From Ectocarpus siliculosus (taxonomy: Eukaryota > Sar > Phaeophyceae > Ectocarpales > Ectocarpaceae), in contig FN648398.1 in assembly GCA_000310025.1 (NCBI GenBank), positions 1,021,860 through 1,043,410 on the forward strand: a stretch of 21,551 bases of DNA. The letters are read 5' to 3'. This document shows positions 1-9,044 of the stretch, one piece after another. A program made the position numbers and the translations under genes. Numbering within the stretch: position 1 is the stretch's first letter; the number at the start of each line of letters is the position of its first letter. The notes beneath the pieces were generated by a model, which saw only the letters and a list, made by a program, of their open reading frames with translations, had not been told where the DNA came from and did no database searches.

Positions 1-82
1 ACTGCCGGCGGGTGACGTAGTTGGCTGATCGCAGCAGGATGTTGTACTTGTCGAACACCGTCTCGAACTTTTGGGCCAGGAA
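1..82 (-). CDS. Mo25 exon 5, partial (residues 190-216)
   Basis: Encodes FLAQKFETVFDKYNILLRSA then NYVTRRQ, aligning with the family's [27 protein letters not shown] region. The acceptor is CCGCAG|TTC with AG at 84-83. The exon runs off the left edge after 27 codons plus one base. Confidence 0.92.
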
Positions 83-126
83 CTGCGGTTTGTCATCACA
101 ACAATAGCGATCGAATTTAACACAGC

Positions 127-160
<34 letters not shown>

Positions 161-1721
161 GTGACGACATTTGCACCATATAACGGTTCGTCTTCGTCCA
201 GCATTTGTTCTAGCAAGGCAGCAATGGGGCGCACGCAAGACTCTCGATGCTCTCTTCTTGCGTCGGACATCCACAACACTTTCAGGCCTTACCGCAGGGG
301 TGCGTAGTATTATTCCATGTCAGGTCTACGGCAAAATTTTCCCCGTTGAATCACAAAGCCATCTGGACGTCGGAGCCATATTTCTGTTGACATATAATCG
401 GTATCATGAACCACACCATTTGGAAACGCCCGAGTGTAGCTGTCTGGTCTAAACATCCCTACTCATGCAACAACTCCGCTCTCACGCACCCTTGGGGGGC
501 TACCTACACTTTCGCGTTGCGATTTTGTGGCGCCCTCGAAGCCCAAAAATTACCACACCACATGCATCATGCACTTCACAACAGAAAAGTGTGCCAAGAT
601 TAAAGCTCCTACATTCACCTACAACATGCTGCACTTTATTTACCTACAAGAGGACCAAAAACAACATCTCACGCAACAAGAATGGAACAAAAAAAAAAAT
701 GTCGAAAAAAAAAGTAGTCTAGGCAGGTTTTCGTAAGCAAGCAAACATACTCGATAAGTGAAGTTCGGGTTCGGGTCTGCGTGTACCCCCTGCCTGGTCT
801 TTGTTCGTAATATACCTTATATACCTTACTTTCTTTGCGTATGGAGGGAGGCAGTCCGACAAAAACTCACATCCGACGCCACCGCCTTGTGTCTTGTCAG
901 CAGGTCCCGCAGCGTCACGAAGGCGTCGCTAGCCACGTCGAAGTTGGGAAGGTGGACGTACTGCACCAACACACCAACACACCAACACACGAGACACATA
1001 CAAAACGACGCACATCGTGACGCACCGGACAGAAAAAATCAGAGACCGAACGTGTGAGGGGATGTATGCCGTATGCACAGGTTGCAAAACATATCACACA
1101 CCCTGGCCCGATTTTCAAAGCTCGATTACTTCACCACAGGAAAAGCAGTGACGGCGCCGAAAAATGGCGGGAGGCGTTGAAGCCGTTTCATCGAGAGCTT
1201 CCGACAACGTATCCTTTCATTTCAGCATCCTCTTCGTCGTGGAGTGATGAAACTTTGAAAATCGTTCCCGGGGGTGTGGTATCTTACGTCATGCAGCCTA
1301 CGGTACATAAACTTCACAAAGTATGTGTATGTTTGTGTTTTTCCGGCGGGAAGATTGTCGTCCTCGGCGTGTATTTACAGGTACACATTTTCTATTAGGG
1401 CAAGAAAGCCTTGGTTTCATCCTGTAAAAATGGCAAAGTTTGAGCGTCATGAGGGAGGCGCTGGCCGCGTGTAAAAACCTTTCTTTTGGACAATCTAGGG
1501 CGCGTGAGACGCGCGACGCGTGACAGGTGGAGGCAGGTGGTGGCAAGAGCCAACAGGGTTACATGTGCCAAAGGCGTGAATGATCCAATACCATTATTAT
1601 AGTAACGACAACGACAGCAACAACGGCGCCAAACAACGGTATGCATACCACATAACAGCAGACCCAGCAACACTAACAGCAACAACCACAACAGCGGCAG
1701 AAACAAACAACAGCAGCAACG

Positions 1722-1763
<42 letters not shown>

Positions 1764-4700
1764 CGAACAACCAACGTACCTGGTCGAAAAACAGCCAGAG
1801 AGTCTCGTCGTAAAGAGTCATCCTCGCCAGGTTCTTGTAGCGGATGCACTCCCGCAGCATGGCGCCCCCGTGGAGTGCGATATCCGTGTTACCGTACGCC
1901 CCGATCATGTTCTTCACCATCAGGGGCTCCCCTTCCACGTACTCGACGAAGGTCTCGATGTTCTTGCGCACAAGATTGCTGAAGATCTGCACACGGCCGG
2001 ATCGTCGTTTTTTTCACACGGTTCATGTTTCTTTTCGCTGTGGTACAGTATTTGCGGTACAAATTCAGAAACGTTTGATGCATGGCAGGCCCTAAAATAC
2101 ACGTACCTAGCCTTTTAGGTGAGAGAGCCTGTGACCACGGGAATCGCTCTGCCAAGTGTTTGATCAGTACGCACAGATGAGAGTTCTGGGTAGAGATAGA
2201 GATCGGAACGGTTAGTGTGTGAAGACAACAACAACAACAACAACAACAACAACAGTAGCCTCCTCCACAGCAGCAAAGCAGGATTGTCGTTGTGTTGCGG
2301 AACTTTTGACGTCTCACGCACGCATGTGTGTCGTTGGTTACACCCTCACCCAAAGGCTTCTTCCCTTCCTCGCCCCCCCTCTCCCTCGCCGTTCCCGTAT
2401 GGTCGTTTCATTCTTTGCGCGTGCTGAGTGTACCGCTACCAATACCAGCAACAACTCGGCCGCTCATGCCGCAGAGGGAAACACAGAGGGGGTCTCGGTT
2501 TAGCGACCCCCTGATTAGCGGCCTGCCCTGTTTAGCGACCGCAAAACCCACGTCGCAACTGCCCGCACCCCGGTGTAAGCTGCTGTTTAGTTGGTAGTTC
2601 GGTTTAGCGACCGGCCCTGAATAGCGACCACATTTCGCCGTGACACTAGGGGTCGCTAAACCGGGACCCCCTCTACTGTATGGCAAACCTTGACACTAAA
2701 TAATGATTTTTATTATCGCCGTCGTTGCCACCTCCCCCTATTGGCTCATCGCATCAAATGGCACAGCAGGGTATATATACAATATACCCTGGTCGAAATG
2801 CGACTCAGCTGGGTACATACTACCAGTAGTTCACAGCGTCCTCCAATGAGCCCAGCTGATTGGTCAACGTCCACTTTCACAATGCCGCGTCCCAAATTTA
2901 TCCCGAGGTATACCCTCCGCGGCCACTGTTCTCTCCGGAAATGTACCCTGATATCGGAAGTGTACCGTGGTCTCACGGATAAAGGGGATCCTTTCATCGA
3001 CTATTTCATCCGCAGGAATCAATTTCTGTTATGCATATGTAGCATTTCGACTTTTTTGGTGGTCGCGTTCTTTCTTCTCTGCTGGGACAGCGTATTTCTC
3101 GCATACTCTTCTGCATGACAAGCAGAGGACCCGTCGGTACATTACCCGTTACCTGTGGGGCTCGCGACACACCGGTGGTGCGCGTTAGGGCCGTTTAAAG
3201 TCGCTGGGACTGCCTCTATTTTCAGGGGTTGGGAATCCGAACCATAAAAGCCTCCTCGAACGGGATGAAAACTGAAAACATTTTTTTTTTTGCCACGCGC
3301 CACGCGCCACGCGCCACGCGCCACGTGCCCACACGGCTGCTGTGGTTGTTGTGCTACACACGCACACACACACACCATACAGCAACCGGTGCAAATACAA
3401 GGATATATGCAGTGAAACGAGGGCATCGGAGCTACAACGCGGCTGGTTGTCGCACGCTAAAAAGCGCATGTGCTTCTACGCGATATTTTTCCGAACTGTT
3501 CTGAGAGTCAAAAGAGACGGAATGTGCATTGCCGCGGTCAGTTGAAGGTCGTAGTCTCTGTGCGAGATGTTATTTGTCTGCCTCTTCAGACGGCACAGCA
3601 GTTGAGATGTTATTCAACTTGAGTCGCCCCCGGGATTTGCACGTGCCTATATCCCGGAACGGGGGACCTTGTACAACGATAGGATACTAACCATGAACGT
3701 TCCCGCTCGAAACTGACAATGGCGTGCACATAGGCACAGTTCCGTTGGGAAAGCTACCGATAAGTCGTCATGTATGCGAGATACGAGCCATCACGCTGAG
3801 AACGCGATCGATCCAGCATGGTTGCAAGCACGGTGTGTATGGTTGCCAACACGTCGGCTCGAACAGATGTGGTACGGACGGACCTGTAGCGGCCAGCTCA
3901 TGGAGGTAGAGAGGCGGAAGGTCACGCACACTCCGGCCGAATCATCATGGAAGGAATGAGCGTACTACCCTACCTACAACAGAGGACGTGCTGCAAAGTA
4001 CAAACAGAATTGTGACGCGAGGAGCAGAGATTTTAGTATCCGCCTTTTGAACCAACCCTCATGGTAGGATGTGCGGGGTCTGATGAGCCTAGTCGGCATA
4101 GACAGCTACGTTGGCGTGGGATGACAAGGGGGGTAATCCGTGCGCCGCCGCTCGCTCCTTCCCTGATGTTTCGCTCGGCGTGTGTGTCTGCTGTAGGTGA
4201 CATGACACAAGATACCACACCCCCGGACCGATTTTCAAAGGTCGATTACTCCACGACGAAGAGGACGCCGAAATCAGACAATACGTTTTTCGGAGGGCTC
4301 TCGACGAGACCGTTCCAACCCCACAATTTTCAGTTCCGCCACTGCCGGTTTTTCTGCCGAGTAATCGAGCTTTGACAATCGACCCAGGGGGTGTGATATC
4401 TAATGCAACGTGCGGTAACCTTCTGCTTCTCCTCCACCACGAGGTCGCCGCCACACATCGCAAATACAAGCTGGTTCAAGGAAACGGAAACAAGAACATC
4501 CAACATGAAAACTTCATGCCGTTTTTAGGAGTTAGACTTTCAAACTTTGCACGCATGTACATTGCGCTAGAACGAAACGCTGTGTGGAGGGGCCATTTTT
4601 GTTTTCCCCCCCTTTCGCGGTATATCCGGGGTCCTAGAGGTTTCGGGGTCACGTGCTTCTCCTGGGACCCCGAATAACCGGCGACTATGGAAGAAAAATA

Positions 4701-7668
4701 AAAGGGCCCACCGCACAGCGTTTCGCACCAACCCAATGTACATGTGTGCAAAGTTTCAAAATCTAACTCCTAAATAGCTTCTAAAAACGTCGTGAACTTT
4801 TCAGCTTTTTGGTCATGAAGTATTCCCCATCCTACTTGATATTAGTAAAGAATCAGGTCCGCGGGCCCCCCTGTTCACTGCAAAGCCCCGTACAGCGCCA
4901 GTTTTAAAAAGTGGTACAGTACTACAAAACTTCCCGGAAAGGATCATTGAATTATTTCGCAGCGGAAAAAAAAAGAAGTGGTGTTCATATATTTGGAACC
5001 GGCTTTCGGGGGTTCCAAACCGGGGACCCCAATACGTCGGTCAGCAGTGCAAACATCGTCTCATTTTTCTTTTACGGTTTGCGGAACTTTGTTGCGCCAT
5101 GCTATCAAAATCTGAGGGCCATTCAACATTTACTTCGGTATATATTACAAGGCAAACCAACACGAGACTAAGTATTTTATCCCATACACAATCCGTCCGT
5201 GGAAATTTGTCGACGCCAAATCTCGGCGGTCGAACCACCATTTTGGGCATAACTCGCTTCCACAATGACCGTTTTCTACTTTTTTTTCTTTTAGGTCCCC
5301 TACAGTAGAGCATGAGAATTTCTGTTATTGCAAAACTGCGGTAGAAAGGGGGTAGGAAGCGCGGCTTGGCATGCACTATTACAACAGTTTGATTATCATG
5401 TTGAACGTTTCTGATTGGCCGAGACACATTTTTTGCCCATTGCATTGTGGTCACGGCTCTAATTGAATTTCCGGTCACGGTGATTTGTTCCCTTGCTCAT
5501 GGGGGTCACTATGATGCAAGTTATGTCAATTTTGTGTACATGCTTCGTCTGGCAGCGTTGGTTGAATAAATTTGGGTTCATTTCCGTGAACCTCGTACAT
5601 ACATGCGTCTTTGAGCCGGCGTGTGGCAACCATCACACCGCTGCTTTCAACCATGCTGGATCGATCACGTTCTGAGCGTGATGACTCGCATCTCGCATGC
5701 CTCAAAACTTGTAGGTTGCTTTCCCAACGGAATTGTGCTGTGTGCCATCCATTGTGTGTTGCGAGCAAGAAGTTCATGATTGTATAATCATATGGTTGAA
5801 TCAGAAATTGATTCCTGCGTAGGAAATGGCCGATAAAAGGATCCCATGTTCCATCAGACCAGGGTACACTTCCGATATCAGGGTACAATTCTGGAGCAAA
5901 AGTAGCCGTGGTAGGGTTATGCCTCGAGCTATTCGGGACACGGCACGGTGGACGTGGGCGTTGACCAATCAGCTCGGCTTATTTGACTCTGTCGAAGGAG
6001 TGGTATGTACCCAGCTGAGCCGCCTTTCGACCAGGGCATAAATTACCCTGTTGTGTCTTTTCTCGAACCGCACAACGCGGAAACGCCGCTAAACCTGAGG
6101 AGATCCTACCCACGTCTCCTTTCCATACGTATCGTGTAACGCCAGTGGTGGTCGTTGAGGTACCGCAACAACAACATGGCGTCTTCACGAGCCGATCAGT
6201 CCATCCGTACGTGTGTACGTACACCACGGTCTTACAAGTAATATCTAGAGATTATGAATCGGATTTAGGAGAGTGCTTTTCGCTTGTCCCGACACATGAC
6301 AAATGCACATCTTGCATAGCAGTAGTACCGCTTAAGAATGAAAACGGGTTTAAGAGGGTGTGGTTGGCGTGTCCCGACCTTCTCTTAAACCGTAGCCACC
6401 ATACCTGGGACACGTCCTTTCTAGCCTCGAAGGGCAGTGCCGGTAAGCTCTCGATAAGGCGTGGCATCGCCTCCGACCGCCGGATGGCAATGCTAAATTC
6501 CTTGCACCTGCATTCAAAAGGCAGCAAGTATAAACGACGAGCAGGAGAGAGAGAGAGAGCTCGTCTGCTTGCGTCCGTCAGGTAAGCACGAGCAGAAGAG
6601 CTGGCCGTTTGCTTGTGTCCGTCATTCGGCCTGAACATAAACAAGCAAATACAGTGTGAGCAGAGCTTCGCTGCTCGCCTTCGTCCAAGTCAGCCAGCAA
6701 GAACAGGAGACCTGGTCGTTTGCTTGCGTTCGTCATCCGGCCTGCATCAAAGCATACAGCGTGAGCAGAGAGTTTCGCTGCTTTTGCGTTCGTAAGTTCA
6801 GCAAGAACAGGAGAGCTTCTCGCGACCGCCATTCGACCCGCATCAAAGCAGGCAAAGTACACAGCGTGAGCAGAGCGTCGTTGCTTTGCGTTCGTCCAAG
6901 TCAGCAGGAGCAAAGGAGAGCTCCGTTGCTTGCGCTCGTCATTCCATACAAGCACTCGTGTCTCTGGCGAGGCGTGACCATCGTTCCCGCCCCTCCGACA
7001 CAAGTCAACATTTCAGGCGCTCCGTTGCCACTTCCATCGAAAGAAGGGCACCCACCGCTGATGACTTATTGTCTGCGTGACCCCCGAGGATAGGGGCGCT
7101 CTCTCCAGTCAAGAGGCGCATAACCACGACACGCAAACAATTGCGGCAAGACTGCTGTGTCGCACCTATTAACTAACGTGCGGAGAAGAAGCAAAAAGTC
7201 GTACTACTCCAGAGTGAACGCTGGAAGTTGTTGCTCATCTCCTCTGGACTTGGGTTGTGAGGGAGGACGGGCTGGAAGCACAGAAGGGAGCACACGTTAC
7301 TGCTGTTGCCATGAGATCCCTGGAACTAAATAGTCACTTGGGTCAATAAATAACATACGCGGTACGTGTGACCTGTCACTCTGGCCATGTCTGCCGCGTA
7401 GCGTTCATGTGCGCTTTTGTCCTGACTTGCCGAGCCATCCCCGAAGCAATCTACGTGTTACACCTGATGCATTTGTCACAATCCCAACAAACGTGAAGGC
7501 ATGACACACGTCTTTCTACTGTGATCACCATCCTCTGCCTGCAGACATCAAAGGACACTACTCCGCTCGAGATACACATGCAGCTCGCCAGGTGAGGAAT
7601 TCTCAACAGCAACAGTACAGCGGTCAAGACAGTTGGACAGTTACGGTGAGGTGGCGCCTACCGACGGC

Positions 7669-7699
<31 letters not shown>

Positions 7700-9044
7700 C
7701 ATTGTTGTTGTTGTTGTTATTGTTGTTGTTTTCTTCACATTTAAAATCGCTCCGGTCTCTGCCCAGCACCGTTTAACATCCGCACCGACGAGTGGCATTC
7801 ATTCAAGTCCATTCAACAATCGTACAGTAGTAGTGCATCTCACACAAACAACTCATGTGGCGGCTGTGTTGCCACCCGCGACACCGACGAGAGAAAAATA
7901 TGTTGAGAGTCTTCGAACATCATTACGGCTAAGCTTCCACCGAAGTCAAGGTTGACGTCCTCGCCGGGAGGCTGAATGAGGATCCCTCCGCAAGCAAACC
8001 ATCTCTTCTCATTAGAGAACACATCGCATCGTGGCGTCTGTAAGCTTGGCTTCGTGCGCCTTACAATCCGCTAGCATGTCATACATCAGAACGGCACCAC
8101 GCTTTCTCTTTTTTAACTTGTTCCTTGGACGTTTTTTTCTAGGCGTGCTGTACTGCTGCTGCATGCCAGAACTGCTGTTGCGCCGTTTGTCTTTCCGATC
8201 AAATTAATCTTCGTATGTAGTCGTCTACAGGGCGGGAATGCGCCAGGCCGGTTCACCCGCCCTTAGGAAACTGCAGGCACCCGCCCCACACACTATCAGC
8301 GCGGCCAAATTATGCAACAGCTTGATGAATCTATCTGTGCCAAGAGATTCACCCGCCCCAACAACGGCCACCCGCCCCTCCAGAGGGACCCCGGGCTATA
8401 TAGTCTAGAGGGACCCCACCTCCTAGTTGTCGTATGTTTCGAGAGGACCGAGAGGAGGGTGAGTGTGTGCGCGCGCTCACTACACGACAGCGAGGACTCC
8501 GCACTGCTGCTTACTACTACATCCCGTCATGCTCCCGTCATGCGAACACAATGTTTTGCAAATTTTGCGCTGCTACTCTACATGTATGTAACACAGTAGT
8601 TTTTCGCGTTTCCCTCAGATCTCTCGGCAACAAAACTGTTGCCGGTGACACGCGCTGCTTTTGACAAGTGTAAGCGGTATACAGCAGCAGCAGCAGCAGG
8701 GTGGTAAGTAGGAAGGTGGGATGTAGCACGGCATCTCTCGCCTACCGCGCAGTGTTCATTGCACACCTGCTGCTGTACAGACGCTGCTGTACAAACAACT
8801 TCACCTGCCACCTGCTACAATATCGATCGTGCAATAACAACTTTGCGATGCCGCCCGCCCATGTCATGCACACCTACCTGGCCTCATCGGGGTCTCTCTC
8901 CTCCTCGCCGTAGAGCACGAACTTGATCTGGCTCAGCCGCTTGGCCAGCTGCGCGTCCTGCCCTTGGTCCAGGGCCTCCACCATGGCCGCCACGAGCTGC
9001 TCCGGCGTCTTGTTCTTCTTGAGCTTGTTTAGGAGGCCGGACAT
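1..9044 (-). CDS. Mo25/CAB39-like scaffold protein, 5 exons, 3'-truncated by window
   Basis: Mo25 (CAB39, fungal Hym1) is a cytoplasmic helical-repeat scaffold that, in animals, locks the pseudokinase STRAD and activates LKB1 and related STE20 kinases; fungal and plant relatives act in polarity and cell separation. Joining 9044-8878, 6507-6405, 1986-1780, 960-871 and 82-1 gives 216 codons plus one base that run colinearly with roughly the first two thirds of the ~340-residue family. Recognisable blocks are an N-terminal KTPEQLVAAM helix, ILYG-like FVLYGEEE, FEARKDVSQ, AMLRECIRYKNLAR, FDVASDAFVTLRDLLTRHK and SANYVTRRQ. All introns are GT-AG with phases 2, 0, 0 and 0. The start is the first in-frame ATG (A at -3), and the family N-terminus begins there. 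The C-terminal part with the STRAD-binding groove lies outside the window. I see no frameshift or internal stop. Confidence 0.93.
83..870 (-). other. Mo25 intron 4
   Basis: GT-AG intron of 788 nt. It contains a (CAG)10 run (CTG in gene sense) 46 nt from the acceptor and A-rich tracts at about 690-717. No coding-like segment was recognised. Confidence 0.85.
129..158. repeat. (CAG)10 microsatellite near a splice acceptor
   Basis: Ten uninterrupted CAG units, with one CAG and one CGG just upstream. In the Mo25 transcript this reads (CUG)10, 46 nt from the exon 5 acceptor. Confidence 0.95.
871..960 (-). CDS. Mo25 exon 4 (residues 160-189)
   Basis: Thirty codons, YVHLPNFDVASDAFVTLRDL then LTRHKAVASD, nearly the family consensus FDIASDAFATFKDLLTRHK. 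The acceptor is TTGGTGCAG|TAC and the donor GAT|GTGAGT (GT at 870-869). The acceptor tract is not a normal pyrimidine run but a short tandem array of TGTTGGTG-like units (about 963-988). Confidence 0.94.
1080..1301 (+). mobile_element. MITE-like element, copy 1 (~220 bp)
   Basis: The ends are imperfect inverted repeats: ATATCACACACCCTGG..CGATTTTCAAAGCTCGATTA at the left pairs with the complement of TTTGAAAATCGTTCCCGGGG followed by GTGTGGTATC at the right. A second copy in the opposite orientation lies at 4193-4409, sharing the ends and an internal CCTCTTCGTCGTGGAGT stretch. There is no coding capacity. A non-autonomous DNA transposon fits best; superfamily and target-site duplication could not be fixed. 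Confidence 0.8.
1722..1763. repeat. (CAA)n microsatellite at the intron 3 donor
   Basis: About 14 perfect CAA units, preceded by degenerate CAG/CAA sequence from about 1660. It starts about 16 nt inside the Mo25 intron 3 donor. Confidence 0.93.
1780..1986 (-). CDS. Mo25 exon 3 (residues 91-159)
   Basis: The 69-codon exon begins IFSNLVRKNIETFVEYV and includes the family hallmark GAMLRECIRY, ending LWLFFDQ. The acceptor is GTGTGCAG|ATC (AG at 1988-1987) and the donor CAG|GTACGT (GT at 1779-1778). A (TTG)n tract, read in the gene's sense, starts about 16 nt after the donor. Confidence 0.94.
2100..2254 (+). repeat. CAA-tailed dispersed repeat, copy 1 (SINE-like)
   Basis: The body contains CCTGTGACCACGGGAATCG, GATCAGTACG, CTGGGTAGAGATAGAGATCG and GAACGGTTAGTG, then GAAGA leading into a (CAA)10 tail. 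The same order of blocks followed by a CAA tail recurs on the minus strand at 11514-11662, and partially at 7669-7800 (minus) and 12895-12963 (plus). A common body with a variable 3' simple-repeat tail suggests a retroposon. Confidence 0.7.
2484..2678. mobile_element. 195-bp TIR element with repeated TTTAGCGACC motif
   Basis: The termini GAGGGGGTCTCGGTTTAGCG (left) and the complement of CGCTAAACCGGGACCCCCTC (right) match over 25 bp with one mismatch. Inside, (T)TTAGCGACC-like motifs occur at about 2508, 2529, 2610 and 2628. The right end reads ...CTCTACTG|TA, resembling CAG-ended, TA-inserting Tc1/mariner-pogo elements, but the left flank does not show a clear TA, so the superfamily is a guess. 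Confidence 0.78.
2768..3880 (+). repeat. ~450-bp dispersed repeat, left copy, with ~670-bp insert
   Basis: The segments 2768-3046 and about 3718-3880 match the reverse complement of 5595-6050 in order: CCCTGGTCGAAA, CTCAGCTGGGTACATAC, CTGATTGGTCAACG, TGTACCCTGATATCGGAAGT, CAGGAATCAATTTCTG, then TTCCGTTGGGAAAGC, CATCACGCT and CGATCGATCCAGCATGGTTG. The left copy is interrupted at about 3047-3717 by about 670 bp absent from the right copy. Confidence 0.82.
3291..3325. repeat. short (CCACGCG)n tandem repeat
   Basis: Four to five head-to-tail CCACGCG units after a T-run, inside the ~670-bp insert of the left repeat copy. A CA-rich run (about 3357-3376) follows. Confidence 0.85.
4193..4409 (-). 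mobile_element. MITE-like element, copy 2 (~217 bp)
   Basis: Reverse-complement homologue of the element at 1080-1301. The ends GATACCACACCCCCGGACCG and the complement of CAGGGGGTGTGATATC are inverted repeats. It shares CGATTTTCAAAG and the GACGAAGAGGACGCCGAAAT block (complement of the copy 1 interior). It has no coding capacity. Confidence 0.8.
4507..4802. mobile_element. foldback element (~295 bp) with long inverted arms
   Basis: The left arm (TTTTTAGGAGTTAGACTTTC, AAACTTTGCACGCATGTACA, CGAAACGCTGTGTGG) pairs with the right arm (complement of AGCGTTTCGC, TGTACATGTGTGCAAAGTTT, ATCTAACTCCTAAAT). The arms are over 100 bp each with scattered mismatches, and the centre is near 4650 (GGGGTCCTAGAGG / CCTGGGACCCC). 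Almost the whole element is self-complementary. Confidence 0.82.
5595..6050 (-). repeat. ~450-bp dispersed repeat, right copy (inverted)
   Basis: Uninterrupted copy of the repeat seen at 2768-3880, in the opposite orientation. Landmarks on the plus strand are CAACCATGCTGGATCGATCA, CAGAAATTGATTCCTGCGTA, ACTTCCGATATCAGGGTACA, CGTTGACCAATCAGCT and GTATGTACCCAGCTGAG. It lies within Mo25 intron 2. Confidence 0.82.
6405..6507 (-). CDS. Mo25 exon 2 (residues 56-90)
   Basis: This exon was located by asking what must lie between the YGEEE and IFSNL blocks of the family. It encodes CKEFSIAIRRSEAMPRLIES followed by LPALPFEARKDVSQ, matching the family segment that ends FEGKKDVAQ. The acceptor is TGAATGCAG|G (AG at 6509-6508) and the donor is CAG|GTATGG (GT at 6404-6403). 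The 103 nt join exon 1 (phase 2) and leave phase 0, as required. Confidence 0.92.
6517..6955. repeat. degenerate tandem repeat, ~4 units of ~100-115 bp
   Basis: Recurring order of blocks: CAGYGTGAGCAGAG, TTCGCTGCT, TGCGTTCGTCCAAGTCAGC, AAGAACAGGAGA, GTTTGCTTGCGTTCGTCAT, CGGCCTGCATCAAAGCA. Units start near 6540, 6652, 6758 and 6867. The array ends within about 10 nt of the Mo25 exon 2 acceptor. An open minus frame with repeated peptide blocks across it is a by-product of the unit length; I do not call it a gene. Confidence 0.8.
7669..7800 (-). repeat. CAA-tailed dispersed repeat, copy 2 (partial)
   Basis: Read on the minus strand: CTGGGCAGAGACCGGAGCGA, TTTTAAATGTGAAGA, then a 60-nt imperfect (CAA)n tail (plus strand 7669-7730). 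It corresponds to the 3' half of the copies at 2100-2254 and 11514-11662; the 5' half is diverged or missing. Confidence 0.6.
7840..8208 (-). pseudogene. unidentified coding-like segment split by a frameshift
   Basis: On the minus strand an open frame from about 8208 to the stop at 8014-8012 encodes about 65 residues, with a very basic stretch (PRKKRPRNKLKKRKRG) and then MYDMLADCKAHEAKL. A second frame overlapping it at 8022 continues to 7840 with FSNEKRWFACGGILIQPP and FGGSLAVMMFEDSQ. One small indel would join them into about 120 residues. I do not recognise the family, and it is not needed for Mo25, whose exons 1 and 2 join cleanly without it. It may be a transposon remnant or chance. Confidence 0.25.
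8681..8699. repeat. (CAG)n short microsatellite
   Basis: About six CAG units in Mo25 intron 1, not associated with a splice site. Confidence 0.85.
8878..9044 (-). CDS. Mo25 exon 1 (start codon, residues 1-55)
   Basis: ATG at 9044-9042 in an AAAC-ATG context, then MSGLLNKLKKNKTPEQ and the conserved FVLYGEEE segment. The donor CAG|GTAGGT has its GT at 8877-8876, leaving phase 2. Upstream the frame stays open for about 100 codons without another ATG, so 9045 to about 9370 is probably 5' UTR. The transcription start cannot be read from the sequence. Confidence 0.93.

Larger units (their letters stand above)
961..1779 (-). other. Mo25 intron 3
   Basis: GT-AG intron of 819 nt. It carries one copy of the 220-bp TIR element (1080-1301) and the ACA/CAA array next to the donor. 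The rest is unremarkable. Confidence 0.85.
1987..6404 (-). other. Mo25 intron 2 (4.4 kb, repeat-rich)
   Basis: GT-AG phase-0 intron of 4418 nt, by far the largest here. It contains a CAA-tailed repeat (2100-2254), a TIR element (2484-2678), an inverted pair of ~450-bp repeats (2768-3880 and 5595-6050), a MITE (4193-4409) and a foldback element (4507-4802). The stretch 4905-5590 is AT-rich with no recognised gene or repeat. Confidence 0.85.
6508..8877 (-). other. Mo25 intron 1
   Basis: GT-AG phase-2 intron of 2370 nt. It contains the tandem array at 6517-6955, a CAA-tailed repeat copy (7669-7800), a coding-like but frameshifted segment (7840-8208), a cluster of ACCCGCCC boxes (8250-8380) and a (CAG)n run at about 8681-8699. 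Nothing recognised in 6960-7660 or 8430-8680. Confidence 0.85.

Noticed and set aside
6578-7003. Minus-strand frame with repeated peptide blocks
   Set aside because: The repeats come from the underlying DNA tandem array. The frame is not that of the adjoining Mo25 exon 2, and the peptide resembles no family I know.
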